Assembly: GCA_014607495.2 (NCBI GenBank)
Contig: CP053148.1
Span: 15,376,001 to 15,440,000 of the forward strand
Source: Carposina sasakii
Taxonomy: Eukaryota; Arthropoda; Insecta; Lepidoptera; Carposinidae
DNA length: 64,000 bases
Direction of reading: 5' to 3'
Numbering within the stretch: position 1 is the stretch's first letter; each line of letters starts with the position of its first letter. The translations under genes and the position numbers were made by a program. A model generated the notes under the pieces. The model did not search any database and had not been told where the DNA came from. It was given only the letters and a program-made list of their open reading frames with translations. This document shows positions 47,786 through 60,215 of the stretch, piece after piece.

Positions 47786-48202
47786 CTCTATTGAGGGATC
47801 GCCCGCCACCGGGCCCTATACCCTCCGCTGACCCTCGGAGGATTAGTTTTCCATGTTAGTTCTATCTACCGAACCAACTAACTAACAACTAAAACCAATG
47901 TATTGTTGTTAGTTAGTTGGTTCGGTAGATAGAACTAACATGGAAAACTAATCCTCATGATGCCACGGGTGTTGGCGAAACATATGTCGATTAAAATTTT
48001 AATTGGTTTTCGGATTAGCAGCTATGTATTTATGGTTGCATGCTAGGTGCTTGGATCTGGCTTCTCGTTGCGACTGTAGTGTCTTGTGTTCGTGATCATG
48101 AGTAGGCAGATCCGAGGGTCAGCGGAGGGTATAGGGCCCGGTGGCGGGCGATCCCTCAATAGAGATTTGAACTTCCGAATAGTGACGCCTGATACAATTC
48201 AA
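47786..48202. mobile_element. 417-bp insertion with nested hairpins and 12-bp TSD (Penelope-like candidate)
   Basis: Flanked by GATTGTTATAAT at 47774..47785 and 48203..48214. Outer inverted repeats of over 50 bp (47786..47839 and 48111..48164) begin CTCTATTGAGGGATCGCC at the exact left border. Inner arms 47838..47889 and 47905..47956 form a 52-bp perfect hairpin with a 15-base loop. Directly after lies a degenerate hammerhead-like motif (47954..47988). Inverted partial copies, a variable-length TSD and such a motif are typical of Penelope-like retroelements, but no reverse-transcriptase sequence is present, so the assignment is inference. Confidence 0.5.
47954..47988 (+). ncRNA. Degenerate hammerhead-ribozyme-like motif
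   Basis: CTCATGA (consensus CTGATGA, one change), one extra T, stem II GCCA/TGGC around CGGGTGT, then GAAA C, a minimal stem ACAT/ATGT with no loop, and GTC before the expected cleavage point at 47988. The mutated core base suggests it is now inactive, as in many Penelope-like copies. Confidence 0.35.
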
Positions 48203-48240
48203 GATTGTTATAATATCCACGCGAGCGGTAACAGCTAGTA

Positions 48241-50144
48241 AACTAAAAATTTGTAGATAGGATTGGTATCTACGCATTTGAGCCTGGGGTATTTTCATAT
48301 TACTAGGCGGGTGCTGTAAAATTACTATTCACCCTTTTGGCAGTCCATAGTGATGATCACTAATTGAAAGTTAAGAAATAGAAGTGGCATTTTATGTGTG
48401 CCTTGTCAAATTTTCATCAGAGCTTAAATTTCTTAATTTTCTTAATTCAGTCATTTCATAAGTTTCAACTAGTGACATTATTAGCAACTGAAAAACAATT
48501 TTTAGTAACATCAAAATTTGGGTTCCGAGAAAAATTTATATTCACTTATGCACCCATTAAATTATGAAAATAATTATCTACCGAAAGCATTAACCCCAAA
48601 GTGCCTCAACGTAACTGGTCCTTATTTAAATTAATCGCAAAAACTAGCCCTTTCCTTTCAGTGAAAGTAAAAATTGTTGGCAAAATAAAACGACAGGTTT
48701 CACAATTTAGTGATTCGTATTTAACCAGTAACCATTCTACAAAAGTAGTAGTACGCTCAGCTAATATAACGTCATACGAGTACTGTACTAAAGACACCTC
48801 ATCTCATATAAAAAGGGGCACGATTTTATGCGAAATAAATAGCTTTTATATCTGATTTTTGTAGTCAGATAGGTTTGTTTGTAGGATAATGTTGATGCAG
48901 TCTAGATCTGGATCAAGTTTGAGAAAGAGAGCTACAATTAAATAATAACTTCTAATGAAGAATCTGGCCAAAAATCTGTCGTGTAAGTAGGTTCGACTAA
49001 TATCTTAGAACCCGAAGTCAATCTTACCTGCCCGTGGTGCACTCTGCTATATAATATATAGGTATATACCGTTTAAAATGACACGGAAACGAATTCATTA
49101 CCAGTCGCTAGATTGCTGTATTAATGCTTGAAAATCGGCGGTAGGCTCATCCTTACCACGTGGGACTTAATAGACTAACTGGTGAAAAGTGGGTATTTTA
49201 CACACTTCTGCCCAACCTCTTTGGGGGATAATGGGTGTGAATATGTATGTATGAAAAATCTGCCAAAGAAAAAACTTACGAACCTAAACTATGGTAAACA
49301 TGGTGTAGTAACTATACGTTAGTAGTACAAATAAGTGTTTTTATTTCCCTTTTTAATTGTTTGATTGATTCTGTAATTTTTCATAATCAATCGTCACGTC
49401 ACTTTTCACTCACATTACATTGTTCACCTGGACCTTGATCCTACTATATTTGTTTGATAGATAAATTCGTGATCGAATTCAAAGTGATTTCTTTATCGCA
49501 GATTTACAAGTAAGCGTTACAGAATCGTGTTTACCTAGATAGTAATAACTTCACATTTTAAATAACTTTTAACGAAACACATTTGACAAATAATCTTAAA
49601 AATAGTCTTAAAAATTATGTAACAACTATTGCCGGCAACTTTATCAGCGTGGACTGCAGAGCCTACGCCCTTCTAGCCTATGTCCTTTTCCGTACTTCCA
49701 ACTACATGCCAAATTGAGTAAATAAAGAGTCCAGGGATAACAAACAAACAAAGTATATCATTTTTCACGTTATTGGTCTATATTCATATGTAAAACTAGT
49801 GTTGGGATAAGAAATTAATTTGTATAAATACCTATGGAATTATCACAAAAAGTTAAATAGCCCTGCGTGACAGACGGACGGACAGACAAACTATTTCCTT
49901 CTTTATGTTATTGATCTATATTAGTATATAAGTATAACCAGTATTGTTAAAAATAATTAATTTGCATAAGTACCTAAGGTTGGTTAACTGCCACAAAAAG
50001 TTGCCTAACTCCACAATTTATGTAGTCAAACCGTGCGCGGTAATATTCTTTTTAATTTAAATGTATGGAAGTAACTAGCATCTAAGATACAGGCTCAGCC
50101 TAGTTTAGTTGTTAGTGAATGTTATTATAAAACTACCCACATGT
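48241..50144. other. AT-rich sequence, no gene supported
   Basis: Overlapping open frames on both strands at 48601..48855 cancel each other as evidence. About 49165..49260 carries the retroposon-like block CCCAACCTCTTTGGGGGATA followed by TATGTATGTATG. Nothing else recognised. Confidence 0.35.
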
Positions 50145-50226
50145 ACCTATTTGTATAAATATAATAACTACCTATATGTAATAGTGGTAAAATTAAGGTT
50201 AAATAAAGATTATTATTATTATTATA

Positions 50227-51904
50227 AACAAACAAAGTTACTTTTGCTTTAATAGATATAGTATTAGTTTGGATTATTACGTGCGGCCTTTTGTCATAAT
50301 AGGAATTCAAATTCCGTGTTATACTTGTGACTCTACCAGAAAAGTGCGCCCCTTGACCGCGTAAATCTCGACCCTGCGTTCTGATGTGTTTATAATTGGG
50401 CCTCTTGTGCGCTATTGTTTAGTTTTTCCCATTTTTTGCATAAGGGCGGATGATTCTAAATATTGAGTATCCATATAATTTTTACATGATACTAGGCGTA
50501 TATTCATTATTTTAATGCCAAAATTGTATTTGAAGTAAGTGGTCTATTTTTAGGCCATTGACAATAACATCCTTAAAATAATTATAATACACGTCGACGA
50601 AACAACTCTGTAATTGTAAATAAGGCAATAAACAATTAGATATAAATTATAAGTATGGCAACTCGCACTTTGCTACATAGTGTAATTACGTTATTAAATA
50701 ATCCCGGGAAACCTAAAACTACGCATAATTTATTACAATCGTGTTACTGTAAAAGTACAACATGCAACGAGACAACCTTTCAAATACATTTTTATTGGTT
50801 CTTAATCATTAGACATAGAGCCAGTTTATCAATTCAAATCAGATCAAGGTATGCCATGCCACGATAACTTGGCATGCCCCTCTACTATTCAACCAATACA
50901 GCTAATGGTATATTGTAGGTTCTGTTGACCGGAGGGAGGTGTACACCTAACATGTTTTATCTCTACCAAAAACAGATAGATTAGAACGCTGGACCACCTT
51001 GTTACATTTTCACTGCTATGGCTAATTAATTTTTACTATGAATAAAGTGTGTATTCGACAAATATTGGGAAATAAAGACTGCAAGAGAGGCCGTGACCGC
51101 ACACTGTTAGCATTGCGTACCTTTACTTAGATCAGGTAAACGTTATAAATGTGTTTGTAACAGTTTTAATTGCGCTGCCATTTTAATGACACTGTGTAGG
51201 AAATACCGCTATAATTTTTATTCCCTTGAGACAGAACCATTCCAAAGAGTGCACTTAGCTTGACATGTTTTCTGTTATATAGTACTCTTATGGATAGGTA
51301 GATTTTGTCCGGTAATTGGAAGTTCATTCTAAATATGATAGTTGGGACGTAAATAAAAGATGAGTTTATTATCCTAAAACCCCATAGGAAGGGGTCCTAT
51401 CATCGAGTAGGTGCAAGCCAAATACGACGTGGATAGAAATTTTATATCACTTAGTTTCCTGTCACCAACAATTACACAATGCTAAAATAAATTTATTAAA
51501 CAGCTTTGTTACCCATTCATTCATAAGAGAAGTTTCCCTTGGGTCTGTTTGAGCAAAGCTAAATCTTTTGGGACCGAATTTGTGACCATATTAAATTAAC
51601 AGTATGTTAGTTTGCATACAATATAAATAAACCACTTTCGCGATAAACGTTTGCTTTGGAACCTAATCTTTGTTAACCAGGACACAGAGTTTAATTAGTT
51701 CACAAAGACGTAAATAGTTACGTTAGTAACTTGCAAGCACTTTCCTACCGTAGAAAGTGTTTCTCTGAACGATTTCACTATTATTACAGTGATAACGAAA
51801 TATATGATTTGTATGCTTAATTATGTGCGTCGCCTTTTGTTTTTAAAATAATTATCATAATGACACAGTAATTATAAGTAATTTCACTCGATGAATTTAT
51901 GAAA
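50227..51904. other. AT-rich sequence, no gene supported
   Basis: No exon with family or splice support and no recognised repeat. Confidence 0.35.
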
Positions 51905-52090
51905 ACTTCTGTGCTGATACGGGACTTCATTTCAGCTGCATCTCCTTCCGTGCATGTCGTTAGACTCGACAAGTATTTGGGTATTCTCTCAGGCGATAAA
52001 ATAGCAACTTGTCACTTATCAGCTTACTAAACGTGACTGTAGGATTTTTCTCTACCTCATTTCGGAAACACAGCCGTGTACATGTAATTC
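51905..52090 (+). repeat. Dispersed repeat, CTGTGCTGATACGGGA family
   Basis: TCTGTGCTGATACGGGACTT, AGCTGCATCTCCTTCCGTGC, ATGTCGTTAGACTCGAC and CATTTCGGAAACACAGCCGT match the copies in both palindrome arms (59735..59950 and 63240..63460). Confidence 0.55.
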
Positions 52091-52314
52091 TAAAATGTTA
52101 AGTAGGTATTGTTGGTAATGCCTTTGCCGTCAATATTTTTTTAAAAAAAAAAAAGAGGACTTTGACAGCTGCGTTTTTTGGCGGGACATGTCTGGCATCG
52201 ATTTTCTAAAAGAAAATTATTTAACTATGTACTTACATATTTGTGTTGGATTATCTTTAAAACTATTAAATTCAATTTAAAATTATTAAAATTAATAAAA
52301 TTAGTGGCTTATTG

Positions 52315-52406
52315 GTTATAGCGGCTGGCACGGTTTGCAGTGGTCGTGGGTTCGATTCCCACTCGGGTGAAGAATTTTTTCCATTTTTTTTATTAATAAT
52401 TTTATA
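52315..52406 (+). mobile_element. tRNA-derived SINE, copy 2
   Basis: GTCGTGGGTTCGATTCCCAC (B box) then CTCGGGTGAAGAATTTTTTC and ATTAATAATTTTATAA. The A-box half is reduced to TTATAGCGGCTGGCACGG. Confidence 0.65.
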
Positions 52407-52561
52407 ATATATAATATATTGACTAAGATAAATTTATAAAAACATTTCTCCATTAATATAATCCGCTAGGATATGGTTGACCGTTTCATCTTTAAACATT
52501 GTGCTGAGGGATTCAGCTTTGTTTGCCGAGATTTGGCTAGTGTATAGCTATCGGGATGAAG

Positions 52562-52720
52562 AATAACGTTGCCAATATGGAATTTAGAAAATAGATGGTA
52601 AAATTCGCCATCCGAGTAATTGACCCGGCTTATAGCGGCTGGCACGGTTTGCAGTGGTTGTGGGTTCGATTCCCACTCGGGTGAAGAATTTTTCCCATTT
52701 TCTTTATTAATAATTTTATA
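52562..52720 (+). mobile_element. tRNA-derived SINE with 5' leader, copy 3
   Basis: Same tRNA-like core and tail as copy 2, preceded by AATAACGTTGCCAAT, GATGGTAAAATTCGCC and CCGAGTAATTGACCCGG. That leader is also present, inverted, next to the copy at 58881..59050, so it belongs to the element. Confidence 0.65.
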
Positions 52721-53893
52721 AAATTAATAAACTTTGTAATAATAATTGTTTACAGTATCAACATGCATTACTTTTTACACACAGAATATATCGATAGGTA
52801 ACCATTGACCGTAAAGTTTAACTACAGAGCAACGTTGCCCGCAGTCGCATGAGAAAATGCCTCATTAATTTAACTAATTAGTACGGAAAGTACTTAGTCC
52901 TTGTACCTTGGACAAACAATATGCAGCCACGAGCAATGCATATTACATATCCAATGAAAGTTTACAAGATTTCTTTTTGTTGTAGAGAATGGTAGATGCT
53001 ATAAAATAAAGAGTTTAGTACTTTGCCTATATCGTCTGTTCTAACTTTTTACATTTGTGCACATGATAATAGTTTTTTATACATTCATGTATTTGCTGCT
53101 CCTTCTCTGGTTTTACATAAGTAAGTCCAAAACAGGTGATTTTATTATTTGGGAAGTTTTCACTGTGATGATATATTTTTTCTTTCTTTTGCAAATATTG
53201 TTTTGTAATACATCGAACACATTATAAAATAAAAATTGTTAAATATTTCATGAATGTCTTGCTGGATGAATGGCTTGACCGTATAGGAGGTACTTTATTT
53301 ATAAATTACACTTTGAAAATTGCAAACCTTTATCGTGGAATTGGAACATCTTTGGCATCTTGATTGACGTGATATTTGATGAAACCTATTGATATTATAA
53401 TAAAACTAGTGGAAGCGTGCGACTCCACCCGTTGAACCATAGAACAAGCGATATGAGATATAATATAACCGACCATTTGCCATACGTAACAAAAAAATCA
53501 AGATTGGTCTTGATCGGAAAGGCTTGTCTATTTGCAGTAGCTCAATCACAAACATAGAAGAATAAGGTTAAATTCAGCACTAGCTTGTACCACTGGGTTC
53601 AAGTAAGTCCAGTCGTATGTCAAGTCACTGGCAATATGCCGAATAGAATGGTTTCAAGACCGATTTATTCCTGGTGCACTCTTCAAAATCTCACCTTGGT
53701 ATCGCTAACATAACCATCGAGTTTAATGTTACTTAATACTAACATTCGCCGCAAATAAGATTCGAATCGGCGACCTTCAAACGGTAATTGTTATAGCTAC
53801 GTTCGCTTTGACCTAAGGCTGGTGCGGTTATCGCTTGGAAAATGTACTCTGGACCACTTTTTAAAAGCTGTATTTTATTCCGTCGGTGTTACG

Positions 53894-53896
<3 letters not shown>

Positions 53897-53932
<36 letters not shown>
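53897..53932. repeat. (TA)n microsatellite
   Basis: About 35 bases of pure TA, abutting the 5' end of the Helitron-like family 2 copy at 53933..54190. Confidence 0.9.
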
Positions 53933-53937
<5 letters not shown>

Positions 53938-54190
53938 TAAAAATGTAACGGATCGCTGTCTATACATGGAAGATATATGAGAAAAAATATAATAGAAAAC
54001 CTTTATCAACGCAATAGTACCCAAAATAATTATTTTTTGGATTTTTGTCTGTTTGTCGGTTTGTCTGTTTGTCTATGCGTTTCTGCACGCTAATCTCAGA
54101 AACAGCTGAACTGATCTCGATGCAGTTTTCAGGAATATATTATGACAGGTCCCGCTTAACATATAGGCTACTTTTTATCCCTTTTTAGAG
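53933..54190 (+). mobile_element. Helitron-like family 2 copy, 3'-truncated
   Basis: GTAACGGATCGCTGTCTATA, GAAGATATATGAGAAAAAAT, CAACGCAATAGTACCCAAAA and CAGGTCCCGCTTAACATATA match the palindrome core closely. It breaks off after TACTTTTTATCCC, before the CTAG end. Confidence 0.6.
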
Positions 54191-55794
54191 AAACAACGCA
54201 ATGGACCAATAACCATTATGTATTTAAAAGGTTTTTGAAGCTGTTGTCGAATTTTGACGGGTAAGAGAATTTATTTTCTTTGCTCCGAATTCCGTAGACC
54301 ATAAAATACTTGACACTCACTATTATTAATGCTTTAAGAGCGTAAAATTCTAACTCTCTACAGTTCCTTAGCATAGACGAGAGTAACTACAGATCTTTAG
54401 GATTTTAGAAAGCCTTTAAACTGTGACTTAAAATGCGTAGAAATCTTCTAAATCTTAGGAAACCTTGATGAAAATAGGCGTTATCCCAAATCTATGGAGG
54501 CCTTTATGCTATTTAATGCGTTTAAAAATCATGAGGTCGTGATAATTATTATCATTCAGAGAAAAAAAAAGCGTTGTTGTCTAGTAGGTATATTAGTTGA
54601 CAGGTATGTTATGTTCACCTTGTGCCAACAGGCGACCGATAACGACCCGCGTGATATGGACTACATGGACATATCCAGTTCACGCACTGAACAACATTAT
54701 ACTATAGACGAGGAGCATGCATCATACATGTGTATGGTTTAGCATCGGTGATTCCCCTGGAGGGTAATCGCGCTAAATGACAACGTTATAACCTTTCAAA
54801 GGAATCTCTTTGGTTATGGCTTAGTTTCTGTTCATTTCGCTTCTGACTTTCTCAACATCCTTCTTTTGTTTTTAACGATGTACAATTTTATCATGATACG
54901 AAATGTGAATAACGTATTTGGTTGTGGTTTAGGTTTGGAAAATACGTTCAACAATAGCGCGATTGCCTTGTAGGCTTTATGGCATCATTACTCTGAGACC
55001 CTTGAGATGTGTAAATAATGATATTGACTCAGTAGTAGCATCCTAGAAATAAGATAGGTACTACTTAAATTATTTAATATACTTAGTAACTTTCTATTTT
55101 TTATCAATCATATGGATATTTTAAGATGTAATTAGCTAGAAAATAATGTACTTAAGGTGTTAGGAATTCATAGAACATAAGGTAATTTTATGTATGTACT
55201 GACATTTCCAATTATGTTTCAATATAAGTAAAAAAAGGTTTACTCTGAGCTCATGTCGTAAACTATGTCCTTGATCAAAGTAAAACGTTAAATAATCTAG
55301 CATATTACGTTAATGAATATTCCCTTACCTAGGTGGTTGTCAACAACATGATTTATAAATCAATTATCTGCAACTGAATGTGGTTTCAAATTTAATGGAT
55401 TCATTTCCAGAGAATATAACAAAAAGTTTCCAGTCCATCTGTCCTTATTCCGGCTATAGTTGGGATGGAATAGTTAGTTTCTGCTATAGTTCATCATTTG
55501 CTTCACCGTACCTGTAACTACCTGTTTATGCAGTCATTGCAGCTAATTGAATGTCATTCAAATTGTTTTATATACTTAGTTTATTTATAGATTAATATAC
55601 GGCCTGATCTCAGATTTAATCTTCAATTGTTTTCATGCTAAATTTCAAATTAGGATTTAAAAAATCCGAGATTCTTTTTGATCCCTCGTTTTGACATTGG
55701 CTGATAGACTTGACGAAATCATTTTACAAAAAGTAAAACCACAAAGAAAATACATTATGACTTACGGCCAATATCAATATTAGGTATTAGGAAT
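54191..55794. other. AT-rich sequence, no gene supported
   Basis: An 82-codon plus frame (54494..54742) has no recognised domain, start context or splice support. No repeat identified. Confidence 0.35.
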
Positions 55795-56170
55795 GATACA
55801 GGATGATTTTTCGTCGTCAACGTTCCCGAAAACTACGGAATCTCCTCATCATCACGATCATTTTTCTCCATGGAAGCATACCGTGTCTGGTTTCCAAAAT
55901 ATTAGGGCCCAAAGTTGAGTAAATAGACTGCATTTTTCTGCATAAATGCACATAGACGCGCGAAGAAAGATTTTTTCACGAGAAATAATAAATATCTGTC
56001 TATAAAAAAACTAACATAAACACTAGACACTATAAATTTCGCTCGATCAAGTAATTGAAAATAAAAAAAATAAAAAATCCCAGCGTTTTTTTTGGCATAA
56101 ACTTACTTTATTTGATGTATCGAGTACGTACCCTTCGTTAATGGTGGCCACAAAAAACAGATCGTCGTAT
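55795..56170 (+). repeat. Dispersed repeat (CGTCGTCAACGTTCCCGAAA family)
   Basis: Shares ACTACG(G/C)A(A/T)TCTCCTC, CCATG(G/A)AAGCATAC, GGTTTCCAA and the closing TGGTGGC(A/C)ACAAAAAAC block with 27346..27655. No coding capacity. Confidence 0.45.
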
Positions 56171-56293
56171 ATCAAACAGAATCTTGGGATTTTTTAATTC
56201 CAAACTCGAAATTTCTGGAAACAATTGAAGATTGAACCTTAAATATGCAACAGAACTCAAGATGGGTTATTGAAATTGGCTTTAAGAAATTGT

Positions 56294-56372
56294 AAAATTA
56301 TTAATAAATAAATGGAAAAAATTCCTCACCCGGGTGGGAATCGAACCCACGACCTCTGCATTCCGTGCCAGA
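56294..56372 (-). mobile_element. tRNA-derived SINE, copy 4
   Basis: Minus strand: GGAATGCAGAGGTCGTGGGT then TCGATTCCCACCCGGGTGAG and the ATTAATAATTTTAC tail. Truncated before the A box. Confidence 0.7.
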
Positions 56373-58880
56373 TTTAAGAAATTGTACGTCAGCTCCCGCA
56401 GTATTCAAGCTTAAACAATCAATTACTGCATGTGCAATATAACACATACTATTATTTATATAGGTACCGGCTACTAGCCATACAGGCCATGTTCTCACTG
56501 ATTATAGTCATTCGCATTAATGGTCGCAAGCACCGTGTTTCTACAAGCCAGTAGATTAAAGTGTGGAGCGCGTTTCATGAAACAGTTCCTTTGACTCTGG
56601 CGCTAGTTGTTCTCTGTATCACTGCATAATTTGCGTAACAACATACAATAAAATTAGTTCCAAAATTGACCACAAGGACTATTCTATCGTACGTACCCTA
56701 CAAACGTTAGCACTCAATATGTTATGATATTTCTCGTATGTTGCATGATATATCGATGTCGCCCTGGCATTTGATTTGACTGTATAATAAATATGATAAT
56801 TAATTATTATTATGTATTGGGTGTAGGTTAGCTGAATTTATATATCTTTAACTATTCGAATATTATATGAATTGACGAACTTTTGAGAGGGTTTGCAGAA
56901 TGGTTTGATGGTATCATCCATACAATAGCTATTGTAAATACAAGAGTGGGTTGTATGAACTTGTATGTTAAGATTATTAGTCGATAACGGTTTGTCCAGG
57001 GAAGGACGAAAATTACCTATGTTCACATATAACTTTATGATTAGATACATGAATCACGTAATTACATGCACTTTATATAATGTCCTGTGATAAATTATTA
57101 TTTGTCAATCACTAAATGATGCGCAAGTTCTAAACCCAAGTAACTGTATCATATCATATCAATGGCTAAAAAATAGCTACTTACCTACTTTGATTTATTG
57201 TACATAGATACATATCTATTTATAAGTGTTTAAAAGACATACTATCACAATTTTTAGATGCGACTAATTTTTTCTACGTACTTTCCTAACATTAAAAATG
57301 GACGAAATTTGCTTTCTGAACAATAGTGACAATTGTTTTGGAGTCTGATGAGAACGTCTCAGGGTGATTTGTGATGATGAAGTTTGAAAACTGAGAAAGC
57401 ATTTTTTTTTACTAATTTCATGTATCCATAAGTGTAAATATATGTATAAATAAAAGTAATTTAGGTACTCAGTATTACAAAAAAAACATGTAAATTAGTA
57501 ATGGAGGAATTTAGTGGTATATAGCTTTGAATAATAGGCATTGTTTTCGTCGTAAACAAGAATTAATAAAAAATATCTACTGGGCTAGTTATTTATAATG
57601 TGAAAAAATTAAAAGAGTAAGGCGTATACAATTCGCGACATTGCCTGCCAGCTATGTTTTTTTTTCATTCCACCGCATTTATGCATCAATCGCTTCATAA
57701 AGGTGCGTGCAGTGTAATGGTATAGTAAATGGTTATTTTAAAAATAATCTCTTCTTTTTAAGTCATAAATATTCCCCGGGAAGATGCATAATGCATTCCT
57801 GACGGCACAAACAAGGGCTATAGAAAAATTTAATTAAAGCCCCTATTTTTATACCTTTATCAACGTCCATCCATTTTGAGCTCAGTTTTTATTTTTAAAT
57901 TTTACCGTCTATACATGGCTTATTTATGGGTGAATTTACATGAATAAAATGGATGTTGTTCCGAGCATGCCCTGAGAATGTACTCATAGCATTTACCCGG
58001 CAATTTTGTTTATCCATCCATCAACATATCGCATTGAGTTGTTTTTATTTTGTTTCGCGGTGTTTCAATTTATTTTTATATGCATTTTAAAAGTGATGCT
58101 TTACTATGAGGCATGTTTTGTAAATATATAGTTAAATTTCTTCTATTAGTGATTGACACTCATAATAGGATATTTTTAAATCTCTAAGGAATCCCTAGAT
58201 AACTATGTGAAGGTAATTAAAATCGTACGTTGTTGAAATACGTTATTGTTTTCGTGAATATATTGTCAAAAGTTTTTTATCGTGACTGTAAAAATCATCA
58301 AATGTATCAGTGGGATCAGTTGCCCGATTCAAAACATTCATTAGGTCAACTCATCCCGCGGGATAACATCGAGCGGCCTCAAAACCAATTCAAGGTAAAC
58401 TTTTATTTCAGTATATGAATTTGACTCATTTTTATCGTGAATTAAATTAGCATTGACAAGCCTTTCAGAATCCGGCGGTAACACTAGTTCCAGTAGTACA
58501 GGATAATACTTGGGTAATAAATTCGTTCTCATGGCTATATTTCTTTTTATTCTAAAATAAGTATACCGATATGTTGAATTACAAAATCTAAATTCTTTCG
58601 AGAACTTAATAAGTGTGTGCTTTCTTATTTTATTTTAAAAATATTATATTTACTTTCTAAAAATATAATATTTACCTTTCTACTTAATGTAGAAAAACCT
58701 ACTTACATATAATAAAACTGTATATTTTTTAAGCTTCATGTTTAAAATTTCTCAATCATGTTGGTCTGCTTATAATTAATGCAAATAATCTGAGAATATG
58801 TAAATAATATTCATATTTAAAGAGTATAAGCTTATAAAAAACGAAACGAAAAAAGATCTATTAAAACTGTTATTTAATAT
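56373..58880. other. AT-rich sequence, no gene supported
   Basis: No supported exon or recognised repeat family. Scattered short ORFs only. Confidence 0.35.
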
Positions 58881-59050
58881 AAAATTATTAATAAAGAAAT
58901 GGAAAAAAATCCTTACCCGGGTCGGAATCGAACCCACGACCTCTGCATTCCGTGACAGCGCTCTTGCCACTGAGCCACCGGGTCAATTACTCGGAAGACG
59001 AATTTTACCATTTCTTTTAGAAATTACATTATTGGAAACGTTATTTTTTT
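58881..59050 (-). mobile_element. tRNA-derived SINE with 5' leader, copy 5 (most complete)
   Basis: Minus strand 58984..58914 folds like a tRNA: acceptor GACCCGG/CCGGGT, D arm GGCTCAGTGGCAAGAGC (A box), T arm GTGGGTTCGATTCCGAC (B box). The anticodon arm is mismatched, so it is not a working tRNA. The leader (AATAACGTTTCCAAT, GAAATGGTAAAATTCG) lies upstream and the ATTAATAATTTTAT tail downstream. Confidence 0.75.
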
Positions 59051-60215
59051 TTTATTTAATAGTTTTGTTTTCTAATTTTAAATTTTTTTCAATGTATGAT
59101 AGATAACGCTTAGACAATATTAAATAATAAGGTATAATGAAATGGCAAGGCTGAAGTAATGTTTTTAGACTGATGCATACTAACAGGAGATTTGTCCTTG
59201 ATTACCATACTTTAAAGACAAAATAACATTTTGAATTCGTGTCTCAAGTTCTGTGTAGTGAGTGAGGCCATCTTCTTTATATTTTGACTAACATTCTTCA
59301 TTGACCCAATACGCGGAAACCTCTTTTTTTCAAAACAATAATTTTGAATCTACTATCTACTATTATATTCTTACATCAAAGACCAATACACATTATATAA
59401 CCATTGTTATAACATTTTTATATTAATTTCATATTATATAAGGCCTGTCATAGATCGACACTTGTTGAATAGCGGGCTATAAATTGATTGGTATGATAAT
59501 TATTTTATATTTTTCTCTTAGAGTGTATGTAATAGAAAATTGTTTTAGAATGATAATAATCTTTCCTGTACATACTTTTTATGACCATAAAGATAAAATA
59601 AAATACAATCTTTATAAGACGCGTAAATTGTCTCACGGAGAGACTTTTTTACGTGCATAGTGACATATTTGTAGATACCCTCATTTTTAATTGAAATTTA
59701 CTCACACTCTAATTATACTTATATAAAATCAGTCCTGTGTTGATACGGGAATTCGAATATATTAGCTGCATCTCCTTCCGTGCATGTCGTAAGAGTCAAG
59801 AAAACTCAGGGCGATTTTCTCAGGCGATGAGCTAGCAACATATCACTCGTCACTTACATCTATTCCCGCTATGCTAAATGTTACTCTAGTATCTCCGTTA
59901 TGATCCAGCAGTTCTGGCTACCCCATTTCGGAAATATAGCCGTACGTATTATGTATTAAACATACATATTTATAATCACGCCTTTATCCCTTACTGGGTA
60001 GGCAGAGCACCAAGGGCCGATAGAACCACATGATGCCACTTCTGACCAATTTTGAGGGTATAGTTGAGATGTACAAGTTCGGTTAGTAGTGACAGGTGGT
60101 CAGCCCATCGCCTACAAAACACCAAGACCCTCTTGTCCCTCTACTGACTTGTACAGTATGCCCGGGAATTTCACTCCCAGAGCAGCATAGAAGTATGTAT
60201 TAAATTGTAATAAAA

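Larger units (their letters stand above)
47720..48240 (+). mobile_element. Helitron-like repeat split by a later insertion
   Basis: The left part (ACCAAACTCCTCCGAAAC, GACCGATTGTTATAAT) and right part (GATTGTTATAATATCCACGC, GCGGTAACAGCTAG then T) join smoothly once 47786..48202 plus one copy of the 12-base duplication is removed. The CTAG/T end fits a Helitron-like element. Confidence 0.5.

Noticed and set aside
58914..58984. tRNA gene
   Set aside because: A and B boxes and acceptor pairing are present, but the anticodon arm is mismatched and the same unit with the same tail recurs four more times as SINEs.
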